From NCBI RefSeq assembly GCF_014698835.1, contig NZ_JACJTU010000035.1:18528-82527 (forward strand): a DNA stretch of 64,000 nt, in the 5' to 3' direction. Shown piece after piece: positions 1 to 8,812 of this stretch (position 1 is its first letter; the number at the start of each line of letters is the position of its first letter). This stretch comes from Nostoc paludosum FACHB-159. Its GTDB lineage: Bacteria; Cyanobacteriota; Cyanobacteriia; Cyanobacteriales; Nostocaceae. The position numbers and the translations under genes were made by a program. The notes beneath the pieces are model-generated. The model had not been told where the DNA came from, searched no databases, and worked only from the letters and a program-made list of their open reading frames with translations.

Positions 1-255
1 CAGATAGCTCGCAATCAAGGTGCTAATGCCCAAAGCTGTTGGTACACCACAAAACACAGCTACCCGTCGAACCATCCGCTGGCTGACTACTTTCGGAATC
101 GCCATTTCTTCTTTGGTGTAAGGCGGCTTCCTATCAGGTTGGTTGCTGGATTTTTGTGGCGTTGCTGCTGGTTTAGCTTGAGCTTTTACGGGTTTTTGGC
201 GCTTTTTGTTTGGTTCAAAAGGCAAGCGATTGCGTTCTGATTCTTCAGCAGACAT
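1..255 (-). CDS. PAM68-like photosystem II assembly protein (C-terminus cut by window edge)
   Basis: The visible 85 codons start at an ATG (complement of 253-255) and run off the left edge. The N-terminal half is basic and Pro/Lys/Gln-rich, then comes a conserved stretch PPYTKEEMAIPKVVSQRM followed by the first hydrophobic segment (AVFCGVPTALGISTLIASYL). This pattern matches cyanobacterial PAM68/DUF3464 proteins, thylakoid membrane proteins that help assemble photosystem II. The gene begins 12 bp after rpsO on the same strand, so the two are probably cotranscribed; I recall rpsO-PAM68 linkage as common in cyanobacteria. The second membrane segment and C-terminus lie outside the window. Confidence 0.8.
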   Translation of the reverse strand, partial: MSAEESERNRLPFEPNKKRQKPVKAQAKPAATPQKSSNQPDRKPPYTKEEMAIPKVVSQRMVRRVAVFCGVPTALGISTLIASYL

Positions 256-267
256 AAGCGATCGCCT

Positions 268-537
268 CTAACCCCGAATACCGAGACGAGCAATCAAAGC
301 TAGATACTTTTCCCGATTTTCCTTTTGGATATAAGCTAGAAGACGCTTGCGTTGACCAATTAGCTTCAACAGTCCCCGCCGGGAAGAATGGTCTTTTTTA
401 TTTGCCTGGAGATGTTCGCTGAGGCGGTTGATCCGCTCAGTTAGCATGGCAACTTGAACATCGGCTGAACCAGTGTCGGTTTCGTGAACTTGGTAGTTGG
501 AAATTATTTCTTGTTTCCGCAGTTGCGTCAGAGCCAT
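268..537 (-). CDS. rpsO: 30S ribosomal protein S15
   Basis: The 89-residue product has the normal full length of bacterial uS15. It carries the family core: an N-terminal helix (LRKQEIISNYQVHETDTGS), then DVQVAMLTERINRLSEHL, the KKDHSSRRGLL loop that contacts 16S rRNA, and the C-terminal RKRLLAYIQKENREKYLALI helix. The protein binds the central domain of 16S rRNA early in 30S assembly. It is first in an apparent two-gene operon with the PAM68-like gene. The start is the only sensible ATG. Identification is secure. Confidence 0.97.
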   Translation of the reverse strand: MALTQLRKQEIISNYQVHETDTGSADVQVAMLTERINRLSEHLQANKKDHSSRRGLLKLIGQRKRLLAYIQKENREKYLALIARLGIRG

Positions 538-1065
538 GATCTAATTTTTAGTTTTTCAATAAATGTATGCAGCAGTCTCCCATAATATCACAGCCATTAA
601 GGGGATGTAGAGTCATCTAGGTTGAAAATAGCGTTAACTGTTGACTGATGACTGGGAAAAAATATTTTCATGCCTTGGTTGTGGAATTTTTTGGCGATTG
701 ACCGAAGAACAAAAAAATACAATCCCCTGAATTTATTTATACATATCCTTCAGTGCCTGTAAATTAAGTGGTGTTTTAAACTACTTCACGGGTTATCTAA
801 TACAAACGTATCTTAAGTAACAGTTTCATCAATGGAGCGGATGGTTGATTAGGGGAGTATAAATAAATTCAAGTTTCTAATTGAGGTTTTAGCTTTTTGG
901 TACTAGTTTTCAAGCACAAAGCCACTTCTGTTTATTTGTACCCACTTAGTTGAAAGCTAAAAAAAAGCTTAAAACATTTCAGTAACACTTAAATAAGCGA
1001 TTGAAAAAATGAGAAAATTAGGGGATAGTTAAAAAGTTAACAAAAACAGGTTAATAACTAGCGAC
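538..1065. other. Intergenic region between divergent rpsO and an ATPase gene
   Basis: About 530 AT-rich bases separate two divergent genes and must hold both promoters. I see a short TTAACTGTTGACTGATGACTGG stretch near 633-656, related to dispersed repeats elsewhere in the window, but no coding potential, RNA gene or strong hairpin. Confidence 0.5.
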
Positions 1066-2484
1066 ATGAAACCACAAAAAAGCACGCGCAGCCGGGGTGT
1101 TGTGCTGAGTTCTGTCGGGTTAAAGCGTTTACAGGCAGCGATTTTGGCTATGGAGGTAGCAGAAAATTATGGCCAGCGTTTGACTCTAGAGAAGTTGGGC
1201 GAACGCATGAATATCTCCACAAAAACACTGAGCAGATTGTTATCCCTGGATACGGGTGTAGACCAAAAGACTTTAAAACTCTGTTTTAGCGCTTTTAATT
1301 TAGAATTAAACCCACAAGATTATACAATTCTCAACGAAGCAGATAAGGTTCAAGCTTCGCAATTAATTTCATTGAATTTACATAAACAAAAAACAGATTT
1401 ATATCAAAGTTTAGTTCTTGATTCTTTTGTTAACGAACAAGCTGACCAATTTGAAAGTTTTTGGCCATATCCAGATGGGCCTGTACCCCTCGATTCACCT
1501 CTGTATATTGAACGTCCGCCTCTTGAAGAATTAGTTTATCGGGAGATAATTCAACCAGGCTGCGTGATTCGGATTAAAGCACCCAGACAGATGGGTAAGA
1601 GTTCTCTGGTGCTGCGGTTGTTAGCCTTTGCACAAAAGCAAGGGTATCGAACAGCGAATTGGAATTGCTACCAGATCGATTCTGAGTCTTTGACTAATTT
1701 AAACAAGTTGTTGCGCGGTTTTTGCTGGCATATTGCTAGAGAATTAGGCATAGATCCCAACTTGAATGAAATGTGGGATGAAGAAATTGGCTGTAAGTTG
1801 AGTTCCAGTTTTTATTTGCAAAGCTATTTGCTCAAGCAAATTACCAGTCCAGTAGTTTTAGTTTTAAATGAAGTTGACCGCTTTTTTGAATATCCTCACA
1901 TTGCTCAAGAATTTTTTGCATTATTGCGTTCGTGGTGTGAGGAAGCACAACAAAATCCAAATTGGCAGAAGTTGAAATTGGTAGTGGTTTATTCTACAGA
2001 AGAGTATGCCACCCTAAATATTAACCGCTCTCCCTTCAACATTGGATTACCTATCCGGCTTGGAGAATTTACTCAACAACAGATAGAAGATTTAGCTAGG
2101 CGACACGGTTTAAATTGGAATTCTAGCAAAGAATCCAGCCAACTGATGTCATTTGTAGGCGGTCATCCAGCATTAATTCGGATTTCGCTATATTTTCTTT
2201 GCTCCCAAGAAATGACTCTCCAAGAAATGATGGAAGAAGCGATCGCCAATGGTGGCATTTACCGCTATCATTTATGGCGACTGTGGTTGCAACTACAAGA
2301 AAAACCCACTTTAGCAAAGACTTATGGTCAATTGATAAAATCGCAGCGAAGTACTTATGTGAATCCCATTGAGACCTATAAACTTGATAGTTTAGGTTTG
2401 ATTCGCTTTGAAGGCGATCGCATTATACCAAGTTGCGAACTCTACCGCGCTTATTTTGGCAAACAGCTATCAACAATTGTTTAA
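1066..2484 (+). CDS. AAA-like ATPase with N-terminal helix-turn-helix-like domain (vWA-MoxR-associated type)
   Basis: This 472-residue protein has an N-terminal helical region (about 1-110: RGVVLSSVGLKRLQAAILAMEV, then LTLEKLGERMNISTKTLSRLL) that looks like the DNA-binding-like domain found at the front of cyanobacterial vWA-MoxR-associated proteins. It is followed by an AAA-like ATPase module with a P-loop variant (APRQMGKSSLV, about 173-183) and Walker B (VVLVLNEVDRFF, about 263-274). The same RQMGKSSL loop occurs in the next gene. The C-terminus has the winged-helix-like end usual for these ATPases. There is no membrane segment. The function is probably nucleotide-dependent signalling or a conflict/defence switch, but the target is unknown. 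Confidence 0.75.
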   Translation: MKPQKSTRSRGVVLSSVGLKRLQAAILAMEVAENYGQRLTLEKLGERMNISTKTLSRLLSLDTGVDQKTLKLCFSAFNLELNPQDYTILNEADKVQASQLISLNLHKQKTDLYQSLVLDSFVNEQADQFESFWPYPDGPVPLDSPLYIERPPLEELVYREIIQPGCVIRIKAPRQMGKSSLVLRLLAFAQKQGYRTANWNCYQIDSESLTNLNKLLRGFCWHIARELGIDPNLNEMWDEEIGCKLSSSFYLQSYLLKQITSPVVLVLNEVDRFFEYPHIAQEFFALLRSWCEEAQQNPNWQKLKLVVVYSTEEYATLNINRSPFNIGLPIRLGEFTQQQIEDLARRHGLNWNSSKESSQLMSFVGGHPALIRISLYFLCSQEMTLQEMMEEAIANGGIYRYHLWRLWLQLQEKPTLAKTYGQLIKSQRSTYVNPIETYKLDSLGLIRFEGDRIIPSCELYRAYFGKQLSTIV

Positions 2485-2601
2485 AACCGAAATGGCTGGA
2501 AATTCAGAATAACTTTTTGAATTACTTTTAATTTGCTTTATTTAAGGAATTTTCCTCGAATAATTGTCGATATCATCTGACTTTTTTGAGCAAATTCCAA
2601 G

Positions 2602-2680
2602 GACAGTTAAGACACTTAAGCAGACAGTTAATTTTAAGTTTAAATAAATATCAGACAGTTAAGACAGTTAAGACAGTTAA
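2602..2680. repeat. Cluster of GACAGTTAA direct repeats
   Basis: The 9-mer GACAGTTAA occurs at 2602-2610 and 2623-2631, then three times head-to-tail at 2654-2680, with a one-base variant (GACACTTAA) at 2611-2619. It lies between the two ATPase genes, about 360 bp before the second. It could be an operator array or simply a short tandem repeat. Confidence 0.8.
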
Positions 2681-2809
2681 ACAAAAAATCAGCGGATTAG
2701 ATACTTGTAAAGGTGATACAATTCAATTTGAATAAAAGCTGTAAACTTTAACATGTTTACTTCTAAGAAAGTATCTAAGTAGGTCGGTGTTGAAAATTGT
2801 CGTTATGAC

Positions 2810-2841
2810 AAGGCAGAAGGCAGAAGGCAGAAGGCAGAAGG
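2810..2841. repeat. Heptameric short tandem repeat (AAGGCAG)
   Basis: Head-to-tail AAGGCAG units, the short tandem repeat class abundant in heterocystous cyanobacteria. It is preceded at about 2782-2799 by GGTCGGTGTTGAAAATTG, a motif that also precedes a G-rich repeat tract at the far end of the window (about 63920). Confidence 0.85.
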
Positions 2842-2933
2842 GAAGAGCTTTTTGGGCATCTTTACTTTTCGTTACATATTTTGGTTTTTTTACCCTGTTC
2901 TACTTATATCAATCCCAAATCATTGGTGATAAA

Positions 2934-2970
2934 CAAGATACCCGATTTATTTAAGAAGTCGGGTATCTTG
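2934..2970. repeat. 12-bp-stem hairpin upstream of the WD40 ATPase gene
   Basis: CAAGATACCCGA (2934-2945) and TCGGGTATCTTG (2959-2970) pair perfectly around a 13-nt loop containing TTTAAGAAG. It sits 68 bp before the next start codon. There is no T-run, so it is more likely a dispersed hairpin repeat or a leader structure than a terminator. Confidence 0.75.
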
Positions 2971-3037
2971 GATTTGTAACAATGGCAAATCAAATTGAAT
3001 TGCTAGTTAATCTCTATTTTTGTAGTCGCATTTTGAT

Positions 3038-6000
3038 ATGAGATACCAAGTAGGGGGCAGTCTTCGTAGTGACGATCCCACATATGTCATCCGTCAGGCA
3101 GACGAGAAACTTTATACCAGCTTGAAAGCTGGCGATTTCTGTTACGTCTTAAACTGTCGGCAGATGGGCAAATCGTCTTTACTACAGCGCACAAGTTATC
3201 GCCTCAGACAAGAAGGTTATAGCTGTGTTTACTTGGATATGACTCGCTTGGGTAGTGAAGATACTACACCGGAACAATGGTACAAAGGTGTGACGATCAG
3301 CTTGTTCTACAGCTTAAATCTGGGAGAACAGGTGAATTTTAAAGAATGGTGGAACACGCAATCAGGCATTTCTTCGGTGCAAAAATTACACCAATTTGTA
3401 GAAGAATTATTACTCCCAACTCTTCAACAAAAATCTCAGAATAATGGGAAAGGTGGAGGAATAATTATCTTTATTGATGAGATTGATAGTTTATTGAGTT
3501 TAAATTTTCCCGTCAACGATTTTTTTGCGTGGATTCGTCATTGTTACAATCAACAAGCATTTAATCCGAATTTTCAACGCTTAGGGTTTGCACTATTTGG
3601 AGTAGCTAGTCCATCAGATTTAATAGCAGACAAACGCCGAACACCTTTTAATATTGGGACAGCCATCGAGTTACAAGGCTTTAAATTACATGAAGCCACA
3701 CCATTACTCAAAGGGCTAGAAGAAATCATTAGCCAACCACAAGCAATACTGCGAGAGATTATCCATTGGACGGGAGGACAGCCGTTTTTAACTCAAAAAC
3801 TCTGCCAACTAGTTGCCCAGACTGCCTTGAAAACATCTTACGGCACAATCTCATTACTTCCCGGAACTGAAGAATTTTGGGTAGAACAACTAGTGCGATC
3901 GCAGATTATCGAACATTGGGAAACAAAAGATGAACCAGAACACCTGCGGACAATTCGCGATCGCTTACTTTTCCACGAACACCGAGCCGGAAGATTACTT
4001 GGGCTTTATCAAAGAGTGTTGCAAGCAGAAGATGAAGAGGACACGGGGACGCGGGAACGTGGGGACGCGGGGATAAAAGGCACTAATAATTCTGTGCGTC
4101 CTCTTGCTCTTGTAACGACGGATGATAGTCTAGAACAGACGGAACTGTTATTATCTGGTTTAGTTGAAAAACGCAACGGCTATCTCAAAATTAAAAATCC
4201 CATTTATCGCAATGTTTTCAATACCCAATGGGTACTCAGGCACTTAGACAACCTTCGTCCTTACTCGCAAACATTTAACGCTTGGGTAGCATCGGCTTAT
4301 AAAGATGAATCGCGTCTGTTGCGAGGACAAGCTCTTAGAGATACTCAAAATTGGCTGCACGGGAAAAGTTTGAGCGATTTGGATTATCAATTTTTAGCCG
4401 CTAGTCAAGAATACGAACGCAAAGCAGTACAAACGGCATTAGAAGCAGCACGAGCTAAAGAAGTAGAAGCAAGACTAGCACAAGAGAGAAAAACTGCAAA
4501 ATTGCAAAGATTTTTCCTAACTACAGTAGCTATTGGGTTATTTGTCTCTACCACGTTAGGAATAGGAAGTTTCATTTTGTACCGCCAAACTCTCAAAAGC
4601 GCATATCAAGCAAAAAGCAGCGAAATACGAGCGCTTGTATCTTCTTCTGAAGGATTGTTTGCTTCAAATCGCCGGTTAGATGCCCTCATAGAGGCAATCA
4701 AAGCCAAGCGTAGACTAGAAAAACTAGATAAACCAAACGCAAAGATTCAGCGTCAGGTGAATAACGTACTGCAACAAGCAGTTTATGGGGCAGATGAGTA
4801 CAACCATTTTTCCGGTCACACAGCAGCAGTTTTGGCAGTAGATATCAGTCCTGACAGTTCTTTAATTGCCTCAGTCAGCATAGATCAAACAATCAAGCTT
4901 TGGCGACGAGACGGTAAAGAAGTTGCAACTCTCAAAGGCCATAAGGGAGCAGTCAGAGCGATCGATTTTAGCCCTGACGGTCAGATGCTTGCCTCGGCGG
5001 GTGAAGATGGCATCATTAAACTCTGGAAGCGAGATGGCACCTTACTCAAAAGTTTCAAAGCTCACACTGCTTCCATCTGGGGAATAGTGTTTAGTCCCGA
5101 TGGTCAATTCCTGGCTTCTAGCGGTTGGGACAGAACTGTAAAACTTTGGAAGCGAGATGGTACTTTGCTCAACACCTTTCAAGGTTACGAAACGGGGTTT
5201 TTCGGAGTCACCTTCAGTCCTGATGGTCAAATCGTTGCAGCTGGCAATGTGGACGGGACTGTAAAACTCTGGGAACGAAAGGCTTCTGGCTGGCAAAACG
5301 CCAAACCTCTACAAACTCTTTTAGGTCACACTTCTTGGGTTCTGAAAGTAGCTTTTACCCCTGATGGACAGACGATTGTTTCAGGCAGTGAAGACAAAAC
5401 AATCAAACTCTGGAAGCGAGACAGTAAAAATGGCAGCTACCGCCAGTATAAAACTCTTAGAGGTCACACTGCGGGAATTTGGGGAGTAGCCTTAAGTGCC
5501 GACGGTCAAACTATTGCCTCTGCCAGTCTTGACAAAACAATTAAACTTTGGAACATTGACGGTACAGAACTGAGGACGCTCAGAGGACACAGTGCGTCAG
5601 TTTGGGGAGTGAGTTTTAGTCCTGATAACAGCTTTATTGCTTCCGCCGGTACAGAAAACGTTGTCAGGCTGTGGCAGAAGGAGAATCCATTCCAGAAAAG
5701 TATGATTGCCCATGAAGCCGGGATTTGGTCAATAGCTATCACCTCCGACAGTTCCACCATCGCCACAGCTAGCCACGAAAACACTGTTAAGTTTTGGAAT
5801 CGCCAAGGCAAATTACTCAAAACTTTCACTCAACCTGGCGGTGCAATCTTTGAAGTTTCATTCAGTGAAGATGGCAAATTAATTGCCCTTCGCTCCTACG
5901 ATGATACGGTAAAACTCAAAAAGCCAGACGGCAGTTCAGTGGCGACTTACAAAGCTCCCATTAGCAAACTATTAGCAGGAGTATTAAGTCCCGACGGTCA

Positions 6001-6691
6001 AACCATCGGAATGGGAAATGTGGAAAAGGTTGTTCAAATCTGGAAACGCGTTCGCGCAGAGACTCCGCAGGAGTCTCGGTCTGCACCGCAGATTATCAAA
6101 GGACATGAAGCCGAAGTTTGGGAAGTCGCATTTAGTCCAGATGGTCGTCTCCTTGCCTCAGTCAGTGGTGATGGTACTGCTAAGCTGTGGACGTTGGATG
6201 GCAAGTTGTTCCAAACCCTTAGAGGACACACTGCGGCAGTCTGGAGAGTCGCCTTTAGCCAAGACAGTAAAATGGTTGCAACTGGAAGTGGTGATAATAC
6301 CGTTAAGTTGTGGACTGTTGAAGGCAAGTTGCTGCAAACACTCAAAGGTCACACAGCCGCAGTTTGGGGAGTTGCCTTTAGTCCCAACGGCAAAATAGTT
6401 GCTTCTGGCAGTGTAGATACTACAGTCAAACTTTGGCAGGTTGATGGTAAAGAACTGACTACCCTTAGAGGACATACCGCAGGCATTAGGAAAATTGCCA
6501 TCAGCCGCGATGGGACTTTGCTGGTTTCAGGAGGTGATGACAACACACTGATTCTGTGGAATTTACAACGAATTCTCAACCTAGATGCACCAGCTTATGC
6601 TTGCGCTTTGGTGCGGGATTATTTGAAAACAAATATAGCAGTAGAACAGAGCGATCGCTTCCTTTGCGAACCTAGCAGGGAAAGGCAATAG
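3038..6691 (+). CDS. AAA-like ATPase fused to a membrane segment and 14 WD40 repeats
   Basis: The 1217-residue protein has an N-terminal AAA-like domain with P-loop CRQMGKSSLL (about 40-49) and Walker B IIIFIDEIDSLL (about 141-152), a helical region, a probable transmembrane helix near 492-515 (FFLTTVAIGLFVSTTLGIGSF), and then 14 WD40 repeats (about 590-1190) with the usual GH...V..FSPDG...S.D.TVKLW pattern, enough for two seven-bladed propellers. It is most likely a membrane-anchored STAND-like signalling ATPase with a ligand-sensing propeller. Two stretches look inserted: a G-rich tandem repeat at 4036-4077 (EDTGTRERGDAGIKG) and a palindromic repeat at 6050-6090 (RVRAETPQESRSAPQ) between repeats 10 and 11. 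Both keep the frame. The upstream neighbour shares its ATPase type, so paralogy or a joint system is likely. Confidence 0.85.
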   Translation: MRYQVGGSLRSDDPTYVIRQADEKLYTSLKAGDFCYVLNCRQMGKSSLLQRTSYRLRQEGYSCVYLDMTRLGSEDTTPEQWYKGVTISLFYSLNLGEQVNFKEWWNTQSGISSVQKLHQFVEELLLPTLQQKSQNNGKGGGIIIFIDEIDSLLSLNFPVNDFFAWIRHCYNQQAFNPNFQRLGFALFGVASPSDLIADKRRTPFNIGTAIELQGFKLHEATPLLKGLEEIISQPQAILREIIHWTGGQPFLTQKLCQLVAQTALKTSYGTISLLPGTEEFWVEQLVRSQIIEHWETKDEPEHLRTIRDRLLFHEHRAGRLLGLYQRVLQAEDEEDTGTRERGDAGIKGTNNSVRPLALVTTDDSLEQTELLLSGLVEKRNGYLKIKNPIYRNVFNTQWVLRHLDNLRPYSQTFNAWVASAYKDESRLLRGQALRDTQNWLHGKSLSDLDYQFLAASQEYERKAVQTALEAARAKEVEARLAQERKTAKLQRFFLTTVAIGLFVSTTLGIGSFILYRQTLKSAYQAKSSEIRALVSSSEGLFASNRRLDALIEAIKAKRRLEKLDKPNAKIQRQVNNVLQQAVYGADEYNHFSGHTAAVLAVDISPDSSLIASVSIDQTIKLWRRDGKEVATLKGHKGAVRAIDFSPDGQMLASAGEDGIIKLWKRDGTLLKSFKAHTASIWGIVFSPDGQFLASSGWDRTVKLWKRDGTLLNTFQGYETGFFGVTFSPDGQIVAAGNVDGTVKLWERKASGWQNAKPLQTLLGHTSWVLKVAFTPDGQTIVSGSEDKTIKLWKRDSKNGSYRQYKTLRGHTAGIWGVALSADGQTIASASLDKTIKLWNIDGTELRTLRGHSASVWGVSFSPDNSFIASAGTENVVRLWQKENPFQKSMIAHEAGIWSIAITSDSSTIATASHENTVKFWNRQGKLLKTFTQPGGAIFEVSFSEDGKLIALRSYDDTVKLKKPDGSSVATYKAPISKLLAGVLSPDGQTIGMGNVEKVVQIWKRVRAETPQESRSAPQIIKGHEAEVWEVAFSPDGRLLASVSGDGTAKLWTLDGKLFQTLRGHTAAVWRVAFSQDSKMVATGSGDNTVKLWTVEGKLLQTLKGHTAAVWGVAFSPNGKIVASGSVDTTVKLWQVDGKELTTLRGHTAGIRKIAISRDGTLLVSGGDDNTLILWNLQRILNLDAPAYACALVRDYLKTNIAVEQSDRFLCEPSRERQ
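4036..4077. repeat. In-frame G-rich tandem repeat inside the WD40 ATPase gene
   Basis: The bases alternate GGGGACG/CGGGAAC-like heptamers, the same repeat class seen between genes. They encode a charged, low-complexity Thr/Gly/Arg/Asp stretch between the ATPase domain and the membrane segment, without shifting the frame. Confidence 0.75.
6059..6077. repeat. Palindromic repeat inserted between WD40 repeats 10 and 11
   Basis: GAGACTCC and GGAGTCTC form an 8-bp stem around GCA. With the flanking GCGTTCGCGCA and GGTCTGCACCGC this resembles dispersed GC-rich palindromes of Nostocales. It is read through in frame. Confidence 0.7.
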
Positions 6692-6999
6692 CCTTGAACA
6701 TCTTCTACGGGGAAATACGGAGTTAGGGAATCCTCGCCGAACACAAACAGCGATCGCTGGCAACCCGCAAGAAAGTCTGCCGGAATATAAGTCAGCCTGG
6801 AATGAAATACGCAACTTTCAAGGCAAGCCTAATAAACGATACTTTAAGGATGCACACGTGTGTGCCCCTATCAGTAATCTGATTCAAATAAATGAAAAAA
6901 CTATAATGCTCCTCTCCAACACAAAGAGGAGTTGGAGAGAGGTTATCGAACTCACGTTACTAGATCGCCTTTGGAAATTTGAACTTTTGCACAGTTGTA
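6692..6999. other. Intergenic space between convergent genes, with a short hairpin
   Basis: It contains an inverted repeat CTCTCCAAC (6912-6920)/GTTGGAGAG (6931-6939) about 60-90 bp downstream of the hetR stop. No T-run follows on either strand, so I do not call a terminator. No gene is seen. Confidence 0.5.
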
Positions 7000-7899
7000 C
7001 TAGTCTTCTCGTTCGCCAAAAGCTGTCTGTAAAATCACTGCAATTCCTCCGTCTTGGTGATATTTATCTGCCCAAGCACGGATAACTTCATCTAATTCTT
7101 CCATAGCTTGCTCCATTTTTTCTGGAAGAATATCAAGTTCTTCCAACAAGCGCATGGCGTTTCGTCGCCGTTCTGCCCAATTTTTCATCATGCGGAAATA
7201 CCGAGCGGTATCTTCTACCATGATGTAAGTGCGTTCTTGGTCGTCTGCTGGGGCATAAAAAGGACGAGTCAGAGCATAGAAGGGCATTCCCCAAGGAGAA
7301 TCAATGCGGGTTACCGTACCTGAGTAGAGCAGACGGCGCTTGATATGCTCGCCCAAAGCTTCACTCAAAGGCATTTGGTGTTCGGGTGGCAAGTCTTCTT
7401 GCGATCGCTTGTGCAAAAATTCGATCAAATCCAAGAACTCAAATGAGCTAACTAACTGGGCATCAGGTAAATTGCTTGGTAGTTTTTGCTCAATTTGTCT
7501 TTTTTCTTCACTTGTCAAACTAGTGCCAGGAACGCGCGATCGCCCCGGTTGCCAAGGATATTTTTCTAACCAGACATAAGGCAATTGAATAAGATATCGA
7601 GGTTCCTGAGAACCCAGCATCTTCAGTAGTTTCCCTTCAGTTAGCGCTTGTCTAACTTCTTCTACAATAATTTTTACCCGTTTCGGCTCCAAATGATGCA
7701 AATGCCCTGTCATTCGCAGGTTTTGTCCCTGCTCTAGATAGGTCATGTAAATTGCACACTTGGCTGCTGTTGCGGCTGCGTCTAAAAATGCCCCATGCCT
7801 GTGCCCACTCGTCCGCATGGCACTAAAAGCCAGATAAAGCATGATCTGATCCATCGCACTGGGGTCAAGACGTTTGATCAGATCTATGTCGTTACTCAT
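7000..7899 (-). CDS. hetR: Heterocyst differentiation master regulator HetR
   Basis: The 299-residue product has the exact length and key positions of HetR. The N-terminal DNA-binding unit spans about 1-98, the flap 99-216 and the hood 217-299. Residues known from Anabaena fall at the same numbers: Cys48, Ser152, Ser179, Arg223, Glu254 and Asp256; the last three line the pocket that binds the RGSGR inhibitor peptide. HetR dimers activate heterocyst genes including their own gene and are turned off by PatS/PatX/HetN-derived peptides. patX lies about 17 kb away in this window. The start ATG is preceded by a long leader of the kind typical for hetR. Confidence 0.98.
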   Translation of the reverse strand: MSNDIDLIKRLDPSAMDQIMLYLAFSAMRTSGHRHGAFLDAAATAAKCAIYMTYLEQGQNLRMTGHLHHLEPKRVKIIVEEVRQALTEGKLLKMLGSQEPRYLIQLPYVWLEKYPWQPGRSRVPGTSLTSEEKRQIEQKLPSNLPDAQLVSSFEFLDLIEFLHKRSQEDLPPEHQMPLSEALGEHIKRRLLYSGTVTRIDSPWGMPFYALTRPFYAPADDQERTYIMVEDTARYFRMMKNWAERRRNAMRLLEELDILPEKMEQAMEELDEVIRAWADKYHQDGGIAVILQTAFGERED

Positions 7900-7994
7900 A
7901 TTACAGACAATTGAATAGCACGTTTACACAGTTTTTAATCGAGTGAAAATAGGTAGTATACACCTGGCTGAAGGCAATGTCTTTACTTCAGACT

Positions 7995-8051
7995 ATATTA
8001 GTATGCGATAACTATGATATCGGTGGTAGCTCAAACTACAATTATCGCATA
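7995..8051 (-). promoter_or_regulatory. Candidate hetR promoter: NtcA-type box inside an inverted repeat
   Basis: GTA-GCTCAAAC-TAC at 8026-8039 fits the NtcA consensus GTA-N8-TAC. On the hetR strand it is followed 25 nt later by TAATAT (7995-8000), a possible -10 of the TAN3T type, slightly farther than the canonical 20-24 nt. The box lies inside a perfect 10-bp inverted repeat, TATGCGATAA (8002-8011) and TTATCGCATA (8042-8051). The site is 127 bp upstream of the hetR ATG. The sequence match is seen; NtcA binding is inferred. Confidence 0.5.
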
Positions 8052-8812
8052 TTTTCTGGTACACACGCAGATCTAGTATTGTTACTATAACTGTGCTTAC
8101 ATCTGTCCAGAAAATCAAAAGACATCACCATGTCTAGCTTCACGCTAGTTTATCTCCTCAAAGTCAACTGTGTCACAAGTAATCTACAAAGCTTTTAACT
8201 TCTTTAGGTTTTTCTAGTTTGTTCTCCTTCAAGAGCAACAATGTCAAGCTACTTAGGGCTAATTATGACATGATGCTAGCTAGCTTAAAGTAAAAACTAG
8301 TTTACGCGGTTCATCTGGGATATCTATATCGAAAAAGATGGTTTTTATTTCGCTTTGACGAATTATTTGTAGTACACAATCGACTGGAAATAGTCAGGAG
8401 CGATCTAGAAGGAAACCGCTTACCAGGTGTGTCAACATTCACAAGCTCAGTCAAATGCCTAGTTGTGAAGTATCATCTTCTTCACAATCTCCAGTGATGT
8501 TTCGGCAATATCGCTCGCTGGCTTGAGTAAAAATTGTAGACATCAAGTAGAACAAATAATTTCAATTTCAAAATACCTGTTTGTCTCAAACATCGCTAAT
8601 GATTGTATCATCCTTTTTCCTTTGGGAACATATTTATATTATTTAAAGTTTATCACTTCTCTGGATTTAAATAGTTTTCATCTCTGAATTATCATGATTT
8701 GTTGATAATTCAAAAAAAACTAAAAAATCAACGATGATTTATCTTTATCGTGTTGCTGTACTGACGCTCAGGGCTGCAACACAGACAAAATTTGCGGTGT
8801 AGCTATTAGCCA

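Noticed and set aside
6912..6939. Hairpin after hetR as a terminator
   Set aside because: The stem is 9 bp without a T-run on the hetR strand; it looks like a dispersed repeat.
7000..7899. HetR pocket residues as unusual
   Set aside because: Ser152, Ser179, Arg223, Glu254 and Asp256 all sit at the standard positions, so the protein looks ordinary.
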